35,071 nt of DNA from Caldisericales bacterium. GTDB taxonomy: Bacteria > Caldisericota > Caldisericia > JAAYUI01. Below are positions 21,685 through 30,830 of the stretch, piece by piece. Where the stretch lies: the NCBI GenBank assembly GCA_012517765.1, contig JAAYUI010000031.1:1-35071 (forward strand), in the 5' to 3' direction. How positions within the stretch are numbered: the stretch's first letter is position 1; every line of letters starts with the position of its first letter. A program made the translations under genes and the position numbers. The notes under the pieces are model-generated. The model had not been told where the DNA came from and searched no databases. It saw nothing but the letters and a program-made list of their open reading frames with translations.

Positions 21685-24600
21685 ATGAAAAAGACAATAT
21701 CTGCCATTATCATATCAACACTGGTCATGTCACTCCATGTTCCGGCAAGAGGTGGTGTTTTTGCCAGGGAAGGGGTGGTTGCAAAATCTTTCAGCAGCGC
21801 CATAGAGCTTTCCTGGGACGCTGTTTCAGGAGCATCATTCTACCAAATCACGAGGGTTTCCCCAAAGAAGGACCTTTTTCCAAAACCTGTTGCCCAAAAC
21901 CGCTGGGTGGACGAATCGCCTTCAGCTGACACGCCAAATACTTATGAGGTAAGTGCTCTTTCAAACTCCGGGCAGGTTGTCTCCACACTTCCTGAGGTGA
22001 CTGCATCTGTTGATCTCAATACGCCAACACTTTCCAAGCCGTGCCACGTTGTGCTCAGCTTTGCCATCGGCAGCAAGTCCTACACCGAAAATGGCGCCAT
22101 AAAGACAATGGCCGTAGCGCCACTTTCCAGAGATGGCAGGACCTATATTGTAATCAAGCATGTTGTAGAGCCGCTTTTTGGAACAATTGGCTGGGAAGCC
22201 AAAACAAAGAAAGTAACAATAGAGGCTCTTGGCAAAAAAATTGAGATGTGGGTCGGGAAACCCATTGCAAAAGTTGATGGCAAAGACACGCCGATTGACC
22301 CCAAAAATTCCAAGGTTGCCCCCTTCATTGAAGGTGGAAGGACTTATGTTCCCCTCCGTTTTCCGGTCGAGTCGCTTGGAAGGGGCAAGATAGACTGGTA
22401 CCAGAAGACTAAAACCGCCGTCCTGGCCTTTCCTGTCGGCTCCGACAAATGGGCAGAAGGCACCGTAAAAAATGGCTCGGTCTCATTTGATCAGATAACC
22501 CTCAAGGTTGAAGGCATAAAAGACGGTTCCTGTGTTGGCATCCAGTATGAAAACCTGCCGGGTTCAAAGGTGGTTGTTGGAAGGTATGCCAAGGTTCCAT
22601 GCTCAACAAATAGTTGTGAAGGCAATGAAATCTCCGGAACAGTCGACAAGGTTGACGGTTCAAATGTGGTGGTTTCTGGACAGTCGTTCCGTTTATCATC
22701 GGGTCTTTCCACACCCTCTGCCGGTTCCTGCATCAGGGCATGTGTTGTGCAGGGTACGATTGTTTCCTACAAGCTGTCCGTTTGCCCTGGCAAGGGCTAT
22801 GAAGGCCAGATACAGTTGGTCAGGTGCCAGGACGGCCTTATTTCAGTCAACGCCCTCGGCACCACCATAACAGTCAGGTTACCGCAGGGTTTTGATTGTG
22901 CTTCGCTTTCCGCCGGCCAGTGCATCAGGTTCGACGGAAGACCCGACCCGTCAAACCAGACCCAGATAAATGCAACAGTCGTTGAAGTCGTCCAATGCAG
23001 GGTTGGCCAGGAAATGGTCCTATTTACCCAAAGCACCTGCTCTGGTGGTCAGATCGAAGTGCAGGACATCTCTGGCAACAGTTTTGTGCTCAAGGTGCCA
23101 GATGATATTCCCTGCGGTGACATCCAGCCAGGCGAGTGCCTCAAGGTTTTTGCAAAAAAAGAGGGCAACGTACTTGTAGCTTCTGAGGCCAATATTGTCC
23201 AGCCACCAAAGGACGAAAAATTCTACAGGCTTGTTTTTGTCACCTCATTAAGTCCGCTCAAGGTGACTGTTCCTGGTGGAAACACATTTACGCTTGTGCT
23301 TCCAAAATACTTCAAGACCCAGCTGAAGCTTTCTGACGGGCTTGATATCTGGGGGGTAGTTTCAGGTTCGACAATAAAAAGCCCGAGGATCGTTTCTACA
23401 CCAAATGCCGGAAAATACCTCAAGGGAGAGATCGTTGGCGTTGTTTGCGAAAAGAGGTCTGTGCTTGTAAACGAGATTTCGAGCAAGACCACGGTTGTGC
23501 TTTCGGACCTCGCAAATTGTGAGAACATCCAGTTTGGCGAGTGCTATTCTTTCTTTGGAGTGCAGACAGAAAAAGAGTTTCTTGCCTGCACACTTGAAAA
23601 AACTGAGTGTCCAAAAGGTTGTCAGGGAGAGACTTACGAGGGTACCGTCGTCGAAAAAGACTGTCATGCTGGTACCACAAAAATAAGGACTCCTGCGGGA
23701 GACTATTTATCAGTCAAACTGCCACAGGGATTCGACTGTTCATCACTCAAAAAAGGCCTTTGCCTCGAGATTTGTGGAAACCTTGAGGGCGGCGTTATCA
23801 CTGCCCAGAAAATATCTTTTAAGGATTGCAGGGAACCGGTTTGCACCGGCAAGCTTGTCGAGGGGCTCATTGTTTCCACTAACTGCAAGGACGGCACATT
23901 CAGGTTTGCTACCAAGGATGGAGAGCTACAGCTCCAGATGCCGGAGACCCAGGAGTGCGAGGACGTTCCTGTTGGCTCATGTGCGCAGGTTTGCATTGTT
24001 GGCGAATCAAAGACGTATTACATAAAAACCATACCCTGCTCCAAGTTCGGGTCTGTCCTTGAAGGGACAATCATACAGTCTGCAAAGGAATCATACACGG
24101 TCCAGACCAAGGAGGGGAATGAGATACAGCTCCTCTGGAAGGAAGGCCTTTCCCTTGGAGACTGCATTATTGCGCTTGGCAACTACCTCCCTGACAGCAC
24201 GACACAATTCAGGGCAGACATCGTTGCAAAGACCACCTGCGGTGGTGTTGAAAACATCAGCGGGTCAGTAACCCTTGTTGATTGCGCCAAAAAAACCATC
24301 GAGGTTGCAACAGAATCTGGCACCCAGGAGATAAACCTGCCAGAAGATGCCGACTGCAAGACATTTTTGCCTGGAGATTGTGTTTTTGTGAGGCACAAGG
24401 ACGGCAAGACCCTCATCAACAAAGTTGATTGCCCGCAGACCAAAAGGGCCCATTTTGCAATGTTTGTTATTGGTAACAACAAAGAAACAGTCTATGGGAC
24501 TGATCTTGCCACACTTGATCGGTTTGAGTGTGTTGGGCAGAAGCCGCCTGCCGCTGGTTCGGTCGTGATTGTCCAGGGACATCAGGTGTCATCCAGAAAA

Positions 24601-27600
24601 GTTCTCCAGGCCACCTTTACCCCATATGACATAGGCTGTGTCCAGACAAAACCAGTTTCGGGGAAGCTCATAAGCTACAGGGAAGAAACAAGGGCAGGAA
24701 CGATCGAGGACGTTTTTGGCAACAATTATGTGATGGTTTTCCCTGGCGACAGGACTTTTGCTGTTGGCGATTACCTCTCGCTGAAGGTCCAGGTCTACGA
24801 CACCGGCCTTGGTACAAGGTGCATGATAGCCACAGAACTTTACAAATCGTCTGAAGGCGGCGTTGCGCAGGCCAATGTAACAGGCGTCATATTTGCAATA
24901 GACCCGGTTGAGGGTGCCGCGCTCCTCCATGTTTCAAGCGGAGAGAACATCGCAGTCATGCCTTCTGACCCGGAAACCCTGAAGATCGTCAGGGTAGGTG
25001 ACTGTGCAAATGCAGTTGGCCGCTACAAAAAGGGCTCAATGGTTGTCGAGAAGGCCACACTCACTGTTTCGGACTGTTTTGGTGGAACACTTGGCAGAAA
25101 TTTCACTGGCGTCATTGTTGGTGTCAATTCGACCGAAAAAACCATAGATGTCTATTCCGACAAGGGTGGCGTCTATGAGGTGACAGTAGAATCTGTCTCG
25201 ATGCTCACGGGCCTCTCGCTTGGCAATTGTGTTGCCGTTTCGGGAATCCTGATGGATGAAACAGAAACCAGGCTGCTTGGCAAAACGATCGCCAGGATTG
25301 ATTGCAAGCAGGGTGGCTTTGAGCCGATTTCAATAGAGGGCAGGATTGTCCTTCTGGATACGTCCTCCAAACAGGCACAGATCGAATCGATTGATGGCAT
25401 GAAGTGGACTGCTTACCTTGAGCGCCCTGATCTTTGCACGGGGCTAAAGGTCGGCACGGCTGTAAGGTGCTGCGGAAAGCTCCAGGCAAAGCAAGGCATT
25501 ATTGCCAAGGCATACCTCAAGAAGGCGGTTCTTCCGACTTCCAGGTGGTCGGTCATTGGCAAGGTTGTGGAATCCGGCAATGGCACATTCAAGCTTGAAG
25601 ATTCAACCGGAAGGTCATGGGACGTGAAACCAGACAACGGTTTGCCTGCCACCGGTCAGAGGGTACTTTGCGTTGGCAATGTTCCGCCTGACGGGCTCTC
25701 TGCAATAGATCATGCTACATGGACAGACGTTGGTGGATGGCAGGAGCCAAAAACTTCCATCATTGGCACTGTTTTTGGTGTTTCTTGCGGCATGGACAAA
25801 CTTTTAATCAGGGACGACCTTCTGATGATGCATTCACTGAGGCTCCCGCACGCCGGTTTCTGTGGCTCGTTCACCATTGGCGAGTGCGTCTCCGTTTTGG
25901 GCAGGGTGCTTGCCAATATACCCAACCTCACTAAGGTCGCAGAGGTCAAACCGTCGACTGGAAAATGCAACATACAGATGGTCACTGGCTGGGCAATAGC
26001 AAGGTCCACCAAAGAAAGATATGGAATCATGCAGGGTTTTGACGGATCAACGTACAGGCTTGGATTTGATACGGAGTTGATGACCGGAAAATTCTCGATT
26101 GGTAGTCTCTACAAGGCAAAAGGAAGGTTCCTTTCCACATCACCGGACACATTAAAGGTCGAGCAGATCGATTCGGTTTCACAACCTGTCTACCAGACAG
26201 CTGGTAGGATCGTCTACATTGATGGCAGTGATTTCTACCTCCAGGAGTCATCAGGAAGGGTCCTGAAGGTCAGGACCCCAAAGAGCATCTCCCCCTGGAC
26301 GGCCTGGCTGTCCCAGAGCTTCTCGGTGGCCGGCAAATTTGAAGAGGACGGAGCATTCCTCGCCGAATCAGTCAACCCGATTGACACCGAGAGGGTCGCA
26401 GTCGAGCTTGAGGGCGAAGTAATCGCGGCATCAGACACTGAAGTGATAGTGAAGTCAAAGCAGGGTGGAATATGGAGGGCAGAAGGCTCATTTGGCGCAA
26501 AAGTGGGCGACAGCGTTTATGTTGTCGGGACCGCCGATTCGAACAGGTGGTGGACAATCGCCTCTGCGAGGCTGACTGTGGTTGGGGGCGATGCCCCGAC
26601 CAGCCAGATAATGTCCTGGGGCATTGTTGATTCAACCGAATGCGGAAACAACAGGCTCAAGATAAAGCTTGATGATGGGACAGTCTATGAAATTTACCCA
26701 GAGGACCTTGGTGTCTGTGAAGGGTTTACCCAGGGCGAGAGGGTGCAGTTCTCGGGGATGATTTCACATGACAGAGGCAAGACTGTGCAGGGTGCAAAAC
26801 TTGCCAGGTCCGGCCTGTCAGGCGCAACAAAGACAATAGTTGGCATAATAACCGAGATTTCCTGCACCTCCAGGGTCATAAAAATGAGGGAAGATTTTGC
26901 CCAGGGCGGGCAGGGTCCAATATGGACAGTGGGTCTTGCAAAAGACGCAGAGTGCGAGAAGCTCAAGATTGGAGACAGGATCAGCGCAACAGGTGACCCG
27001 GTGCCTTCCCAGCAATACCAACTTGAGGACTGCAAAGTTGTGGTGATAGGTGAAGAGATAAAGGAGCTAAAGGTAACAGGAAAACTCAGCACCCTGAACT
27101 GTGCCTCCAATGTCATGATAGTTGAATCTGACGGCAAGCTTTACAGGGTTCTCCCATCACAGGAATCAAGATGTTCCGATCTATTTCCCGGTGACACGAT
27201 TGAAGTGACTGCAAAGGTTTCAATCTTCAGAAAATACGTTCTCAATGATGCAACATGGAAGAAGATCTACGACAAGGACGCATTCAAGATCTTGCAGGGG
27301 AAAGTTGACACCGCAACTTGTCCTGGCATCAGGTTCATGGATTCGACAGGTGAATACTGGAGGGTCAATATCAGGGAAGACCAGCCATGTGATCTCCTGG
27401 ACAATGGCATGGACATCACACTCAAGGGTGTACTCGATCTTTCCCAAGACCACCTCATGCACAAGGCCGAGATATTAGACCTCATGAGACCAAAAGTTAT
27501 TTATGGAACAATCGATGATATCTCCTGCTCTGAAGGAAAGCTTGTTGTTGTGGACAAGGCAAATTCCTATTGGGAAGTTGTTATGGAAACCTCTTTTGGC

Positions 27601-28413
27601 GATTGCATTGCAAACAAGTTCTCCAAGGGTGACATTGTGCAGGTAAGTGGTTTCCAGAACATGCTTTACATAGATTCACCAATATATTTTGGAAAAGTTG
27701 AAGAGTTTGGTAACGAGACTGGCATGATACCAATGGACTTTATTGGTGAAGTAATCAATACCGATTGCAGGAAGGGCAATATACAGGTCCGCTCCGGACA
27801 TGCCACCTGGACAGTGACTGTACCTGACGGTTTCAACTGTAACAATCTCATGCTTGGAGACTGGGTCAGGGTAAAAGGCGGCAGGGAAGACTGGGCCAAA
27901 AAAATCTGCTTTGGAAGCAATATCGAAAAAGTCACCGCGACGATGATCGGTTTTATTTCAGAGGCCAACTATGCCAAAAACGAACTCACAGTTGTCGAAA
28001 TAAAGAAACCTGAAATGAAGTGGGTTGTTTCATTGTCAGATGTGAGCAGGGTTTCCTCATACAAGAAGGGCATGTTCATAAAGTTTGAAGGTTCTGTCAA
28101 TCCTCCAAATTCAAGGCGTGTCACTGGCGCAAACATCATCGCCACCTTCACACAGATAAAGGGCAAAATAACAATGGTTGACCACAACAAACAACTCGTC
28201 AAGGTGACCGGGACAGACCTTAAAGAATACACTTGCTACATAAAAACTGACTGGATCAATCTGGAAGATTACAGGCTGGAACAGAACATCATCATTACAG
28301 GCAATGTGACCTCAAGCAAGGACAAAACAGTCGAGATGAAGGAATGCCTGCTTGAGGACAACAACCCGTTCCTCAATATGAGGAGAGTATTGAAAAGACT
28401 TGCAGCACGGTAG
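21685..28413 (+). CDS. Giant (2242 aa) secreted cysteine-rich repeat protein with FN3 and stalk domains
   Basis: AAGGGG precedes the ATG with normal spacing. The N-terminus is a signal peptide (MKKTISAIIISTLVMSLHVP). Next come an FN3-like domain (about 30-105; IELSWDAVSGASFYQITRV) and a stalk domain (about 115-245; RTYIVIKHVVEPLFGTIGWE, RTYVPLRFPVESLG). From about 250 to the end there are some 25-28 divergent beta modules of ~70 residues. Their core is 'G-x-[VI]-x-x-[VI]-[DS]-C-x-x-x-x-[IV]-x-V' then '[LM]-P-x-x-x-x-C-x-x-L-x-x-G-[DE]-C-[VL]-x-V-x-G', for example LPQGFDCSSLKKGLCLEICG and LPEDADCKTFLPGDCVFV. The paired Cys suggest disulfide bonds and the modules look DUF5666/OB-like. No LPxTG or S-layer anchor is visible; the tail is basic (MRRVLKRLAAR). 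I infer a long extracellular fibre or stalk. Confidence 0.85.
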   Translation: MKKTISAIIISTLVMSLHVPARGGVFAREGVVAKSFSSAIELSWDAVSGASFYQITRVSPKKDLFPKPVAQNRWVDESPSADTPNTYEVSALSNSGQVVSTLPEVTASVDLNTPTLSKPCHVVLSFAIGSKSYTENGAIKTMAVAPLSRDGRTYIVIKHVVEPLFGTIGWEAKTKKVTIEALGKKIEMWVGKPIAKVDGKDTPIDPKNSKVAPFIEGGRTYVPLRFPVESLGRGKIDWYQKTKTAVLAFPVGSDKWAEGTVKNGSVSFDQITLKVEGIKDGSCVGIQYENLPGSKVVVGRYAKVPCSTNSCEGNEISGTVDKVDGSNVVVSGQSFRLSSGLSTPSAGSCIRACVVQGTIVSYKLSVCPGKGYEGQIQLVRCQDGLISVNALGTTITVRLPQGFDCASLSAGQCIRFDGRPDPSNQTQINATVVEVVQCRVGQEMVLFTQSTCSGGQIEVQDISGNSFVLKVPDDIPCGDIQPGECLKVFAKKEGNVLVASEANIVQPPKDEKFYRLVFVTSLSPLKVTVPGGNTFTLVLPKYFKTQLKLSDGLDIWGVVSGSTIKSPRIVSTPNAGKYLKGEIVGVVCEKRSVLVNEISSKTTVVLSDLANCENIQFGECYSFFGVQTEKEFLACTLEKTECPKGCQGETYEGTVVEKDCHAGTTKIRTPAGDYLSVKLPQGFDCSSLKKGLCLEICGNLEGGVITAQKISFKDCREPVCTGKLVEGLIVSTNCKDGTFRFATKDGELQLQMPETQECEDVPVGSCAQVCIVGESKTYYIKTIPCSKFGSVLEGTIIQSAKESYTVQTKEGNEIQLLWKEGLSLGDCIIALGNYLPDSTTQFRADIVAKTTCGGVENISGSVTLVDCAKKTIEVATESGTQEINLPEDADCKTFLPGDCVFVRHKDGKTLINKVDCPQTKRAHFAMFVIGNNKETVYGTDLATLDRFECVGQKPPAAGSVVIVQGHQVSSRKVLQATFTPYDIGCVQTKPVSGKLISYREETRAGTIEDVFGNNYVMVFPGDRTFAVGDYLSLKVQVYDTGLGTRCMIATELYKSSEGGVAQANVTGVIFAIDPVEGAALLHVSSGENIAVMPSDPETLKIVRVGDCANAVGRYKKGSMVVEKATLTVSDCFGGTLGRNFTGVIVGVNSTEKTIDVYSDKGGVYEVTVESVSMLTGLSLGNCVAVSGILMDETETRLLGKTIARIDCKQGGFEPISIEGRIVLLDTSSKQAQIESIDGMKWTAYLERPDLCTGLKVGTAVRCCGKLQAKQGIIAKAYLKKAVLPTSRWSVIGKVVESGNGTFKLEDSTGRSWDVKPDNGLPATGQRVLCVGNVPPDGLSAIDHATWTDVGGWQEPKTSIIGTVFGVSCGMDKLLIRDDLLMMHSLRLPHAGFCGSFTIGECVSVLGRVLANIPNLTKVAEVKPSTGKCNIQMVTGWAIARSTKERYGIMQGFDGSTYRLGFDTELMTGKFSIGSLYKAKGRFLSTSPDTLKVEQIDSVSQPVYQTAGRIVYIDGSDFYLQESSGRVLKVRTPKSISPWTAWLSQSFSVAGKFEEDGAFLAESVNPIDTERVAVELEGEVIAASDTEVIVKSKQGGIWRAEGSFGAKVGDSVYVVGTADSNRWWTIASARLTVVGGDAPTSQIMSWGIVDSTECGNNRLKIKLDDGTVYEIYPEDLGVCEGFTQGERVQFSGMISHDRGKTVQGAKLARSGLSGATKTIVGIITEISCTSRVIKMREDFAQGGQGPIWTVGLAKDAECEKLKIGDRISATGDPVPSQQYQLEDCKVVVIGEEIKELKVTGKLSTLNCASNVMIVESDGKLYRVLPSQESRCSDLFPGDTIEVTAKVSIFRKYVLNDATWKKIYDKDAFKILQGKVDTATCPGIRFMDSTGEYWRVNIREDQPCDLLDNGMDITLKGVLDLSQDHLMHKAEILDLMRPKVIYGTIDDISCSEGKLVVVDKANSYWEVVMETSFGDCIANKFSKGDIVQVSGFQNMLYIDSPIYFGKVEEFGNETGMIPMDFIGEVINTDCRKGNIQVRSGHATWTVTVPDGFNCNNLMLGDWVRVKGGREDWAKKICFGSNIEKVTATMIGFISEANYAKNELTVVEIKKPEMKWVVSLSDVSRVSSYKKGMFIKFEGSVNPPNSRRVTGANIIATFTQIKGKITMVDHNKQLVKVTGTDLKEYTCYIKTDWINLEDYRLEQNIIITGNVTSSKDKTVEMKECLLEDNNPFLNMRRVLKRLAAR
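22441..28350 (+). repeat. Protein-level tandem module array in the 2242-aa protein
   Basis: About 25-28 modules of 65-75 codons follow each other without linkers. Two Cys recur in the same places: one after the second strand (VDC, ISC, STNC) and a pair around the L-x-x-GDC turn. The copies are strongly diverged at DNA level, with no long identical stretches, so the array is old and should not recombine readily. Cysteines thin out in modules near residues 1400-1550. Confidence 0.75.
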
Positions 28414-29212
28414 ATGGTGGTGTGGAGGCCCCTGAAACAAGGCCGACACACCCGTTGCCAGATACCGTTTTTATCCGGGCAAGCATATCGCATGAAAGCT
28501 CTTCGGGGCCCTCGATCCAGAAGGTTTGGGCCCCTTTTTGTTTTGAAAGCTGATAAAGCCTTTTTGTGTTGGCTGAAACCCTGCCACCAACCACAACAAC
28601 GGCTTTGCACCTACTGGCAAGGTCCAGGAGCTGGGCCTGCCTCTCCCTGGTTGAAGTACAGATGGTGTTTTCAAATAGCAGAAGGTCGGTGTGCCCCGTC
28701 AATTCGCAAGCGATGTCCCTGAGCAGTGATGTGTCTTGTGTGGTTTGGGAGAGCACAGCGATTTTTTTGAAGAAGCCGATCTCCATTGCCTGGCTTATAT
28801 TTCCAACAACAATTGGCTCTATTGCAAAGCTGGAAACCGATACGACCTCCGGATGGTGTGAGTCACCAACGATGATGACCTTGTATCCCTCTTCGGAAAG
28901 CTCTGCAACCCTCTTCTGCAATCTTTTGACGAACGGACAGGTGCAGTCCACAACTCTTATGTTTGGAAATCCGTCATAAATTTCTTTTGGTGCGCCATGC
29001 GCTGTTATGGCGACTATGCCTGATGTTATCTGTTCCGGGGACTCGACAGTATGCACACCGTCACGTTCCAGCTGTTCGACTACCTGCGGATTGTGGACGA
29101 GGTGACCCAAAACCTGGACTTCGCCAGTTTTAGAAATGGATGTGACTTCATCGATGGCCCTCTTTACGCCAAAGCAGAAACCCTGGCAGGCTTCAGGCAG
29201 GACGACCCTCAT
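28373..29212 (-). CDS. ispH: 4-Hydroxy-3-methylbut-2-enyl diphosphate reductase
   Basis: The 279-aa product is a full-length IspH (LytB), the last enzyme of the MEP pathway, reducing HMBPP to isopentenyl and dimethylallyl diphosphate with a [4Fe-4S] cluster. The three cluster cysteines are visible in GFCFGVKRAI (Cys13), DCTCPFVKR (Cys92) and NTICTSTRERQ (Cys185). Other family residues are HGAPKEI, SHHPEV (His120, Glu122), SQTTQDT and the closing SGASTP. Its ATG overlaps the stop of the polyprenyl synthase (ATGA), placing precursor supply and chain elongation in one operon. Its last 41 bp overlap the end of the convergent giant gene. Confidence 0.95.
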   Translation of the reverse strand: MRVVLPEACQGFCFGVKRAIDEVTSISKTGEVQVLGHLVHNPQVVEQLERDGVHTVESPEQITSGIVAITAHGAPKEIYDGFPNIRVVDCTCPFVKRLQKRVAELSEEGYKVIIVGDSHHPEVVSVSSFAIEPIVVGNISQAMEIGFFKKIAVLSQTTQDTSLLRDIACELTGHTDLLLFENTICTSTRERQAQLLDLASRCKAVVVVGGRVSANTKRLYQLSKQKGAQTFWIEGPEELSCDMLARIKTVSGNGCVGLVSGASTPPSTVLQVFSILSSY

Positions 29213-30243
29213 GACTCCCTGTAGGCCAGCCCTTCTATGAGTTCACCAAGGGATTTTTTCAGTTTTTCATCAGTTGGTATGGACGCAAGGAGAGACAATG
29301 CCTTTCCGGTGTATTCCCTCACCTGGGAAATCGCATATTCCTTTGCACCGACAACTTCAAGGCATGAGAGCATTGATTCGGCGTCTTTCTGGGACATTTC
29401 CCTGGAATAGGCTTCCTGGATCAGTTTTTTGGTAGAGTTACTCCCGTTTTCCATTGCGTATGATATTGGCAGTGTTTTTTTGTGCCGCAACAGATCAGAT
29501 CCTACTGGCTTGCCTGTCTTTTTGGGGTCACCCCATAGACCGAGAATATCGTCCTGGATCTGGAAAGCCATGCCTGCGGATTCTCCAACCTGCTTCATCT
29601 GTGGCGCAAGGTTCCTCATCTCTTCTTTTGCCTGTAATGCGAAACCACAGGAAAAGCTTGTACCAAGGAGGCAGGCCGTCTTTGCTCTTGCCATCTGGAG
29701 GTACTGTGCTGTATAGACCATGTCCTGCTTCTCATACAGGATATCAAGGTGCTGGCCTTCAAAGACCCTCTGGGTCATCTCCTGGAACGATTCATACCAC
29801 TTCATTGCCGTTCTTGGGGAGAGGTGTACGCAAGCATTTCTTGCGCACTCAAACGAGAGCGCCTCTGCAATGAGGGCCGCGTTGAGCGCTTGTGGTGTGC
29901 CAATGACTTTCCAGAGTGTCGGTCTTCCCCTTCTGGTTTCATCACCGTCCTGTATGTCGTCAATTATCAGGGTGAAGTTATGGAACAGTTCGAGCGCCAT
30001 TGCGATGCTGGAGGAGAATTCCCCGTCGCCAATATATTTTGCCGTCATCAACGGAATTGAGGCCCTGAGCCTCTTTCCGCCCTTTGGCTCTTTTAGTGGC
30101 TCAAACTTGTCGTTTACCAGTCCAAGCTGGTATGCCACATACAAGAAGAGTTTTTCGGGCTTTTTTGATGGCAGGAGCTGTGTGAGATTTTCGTTTGTCT
30201 TTTTGACGTATGGCCTAAGTATCGTGCTCAGGCTTGTGGGCAT
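29209..30243 (-). CDS. Polyprenyl synthetase (trans-isoprenyl diphosphate synthase)
   Basis: The 344-aa product has the features of head-to-tail prenyltransferases: GGKRLR (55-60), the first Asp-rich motif DDIQD (95-99) followed by GDETRRGRPTLW, and the second Asp-rich motif QIQDDILGLWGD (229-239) with KPVGSDLLRHKKTLP. It condenses isopentenyl diphosphate with an allylic diphosphate, making the C15-C20 or longer chains used for quinones, carrier lipids or other isoprenoids. Phe and Thr at the fifth and fourth positions before the first motif suggest a short to medium product, but chain length cannot be fixed from sequence. Start and upstream stop overlap as TAATG; its end overlaps ispH as ATGA. 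Confidence 0.92.
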   Translation of the reverse strand: MPTSLSTILRPYVKKTNENLTQLLPSKKPEKLFLYVAYQLGLVNDKFEPLKEPKGGKRLRASIPLMTAKYIGDGEFSSSIAMALELFHNFTLIIDDIQDGDETRRGRPTLWKVIGTPQALNAALIAEALSFECARNACVHLSPRTAMKWYESFQEMTQRVFEGQHLDILYEKQDMVYTAQYLQMARAKTACLLGTSFSCGFALQAKEEMRNLAPQMKQVGESAGMAFQIQDDILGLWGDPKKTGKPVGSDLLRHKKTLPISYAMENGSNSTKKLIQEAYSREMSQKDAESMLSCLEVVGAKEYAISQVREYTGKALSLLASIPTDEKLKKSLGELIEGLAYRES

Positions 30244-30767
30244 TACTGCTGTCCCCTTCCGGTTGCTTTTGCCATATTCATATCACTTTCTGGCAGTAAA
30301 GCAACACCCTCGCAAGACCATGTCTCGTCCCATACCTCAGTGTCGAGTACCAGGGAGCAGTTTTCCAGTACAACCTCGGTTGCATCAAAATCAGGGAGCT
30401 CCCTGTTCGGGTGCATCTGGAGTTCGCCACTCGCTTCGATGGTGTCGCCATTTGTAAAAGGTGCCACAGGTTTTCCGCATGGGAGCTTGATCACGATGTT
30501 GACTGGAAAGCCACAGTTTATGGTGGCCAGGAACAGTTCCCCGAGCAACATTGATTTCTCGATCTTGCCGGAAACAACTGTTTTGTACGGGTTGGCCCTG
30601 TTTGATCCGGGACCAGTTTCCTGCGATAGTGACTGTCCTGCCCCATCTGAAAGCCTGCTCTCGGAGAGTCTGCACAATAGCACAAGGCTTCCCTTCATTT
30701 TGTCCACTGGAGGGCTGAACGTTGCCCCCAGGAACCTTTGCCATGATGAAATTACAAAACAAAACAT
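30243..30767 (-). CDS. Hypothetical protein upstream of the isoprenoid genes, possible OB-like domain
   Basis: I choose the ATG at 30767 because a promoter with -10 TACAAT ends seven bases before it; the longer frame starting at 30818 begins upstream of that promoter. The 174-aa product has no clear signal peptide, although MFCFVISSWQRFLGATF is hydrophobic. The C-terminal half is beta-rich, with GELFLATINCGFPVNIVIKL, then GDTIEASGELQ and DATEVVLENCSLVLD. That order recalls the tRNA_anti-like OB fold; the resemblance is weak. It is first in the operon and coupled to the polyprenyl synthase by TAATG. Function is unknown. Confidence 0.6.
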   Translation of the reverse strand: MFCFVISSWQRFLGATFSPPVDKMKGSLVLLCRLSESRLSDGAGQSLSQETGPGSNRANPYKTVVSGKIEKSMLLGELFLATINCGFPVNIVIKLPCGKPVAPFTNGDTIEASGELQMHPNRELPDFDATEVVLENCSLVLDTEVWDETWSCEGVALLPESDMNMAKATGRGQQ

Positions 30768-30774
30768 ACGGCGA

Positions 30775-30802
30775 ATTGTATAGAAAATTAATGCCTTGAA
30801 AA
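30775..30802 (-). promoter_or_regulatory. Promoter of the isoprenoid operon (leaderless type)
   Basis: On the minus strand, TTTTCA (30802-30797), 16 bp, TACAAT (30780-30775), then seven bases to the ATG at 30767. The -35 overlaps the -35 of the divergent priA promoter. Confidence 0.5.
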
Positions 30803-30824
30803 GGGAAATTTGGGGCATTAGCCT
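30796..30824 (+). promoter_or_regulatory. priA-def-guaA promoter (leaderless GTG)
   Basis: TTGAAA (30796-30801), exactly 17 bp, TAGCCT (30819-30824), then six bases to the GTG at 30831. There is no Shine-Dalgarno site. The -35 is shared, base for base except one, with the divergent promoter. Confidence 0.55.
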
Positions 30825-30830
30825 TTAGGT

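Noticed and set aside
22441-28350. DNA-level tandem repeats in the giant gene
   Set aside because: The periodicity is at protein level; I saw no long identical nucleotide repeats, so slippage or recombination between modules is unlikely.
29720-30457. Long plus-strand frame (245 aa) over the polyprenyl synthase
   Set aside because: It lies antisense to a gene with all catalytic motifs intact and has no recognisable domain or ribosome-binding site.
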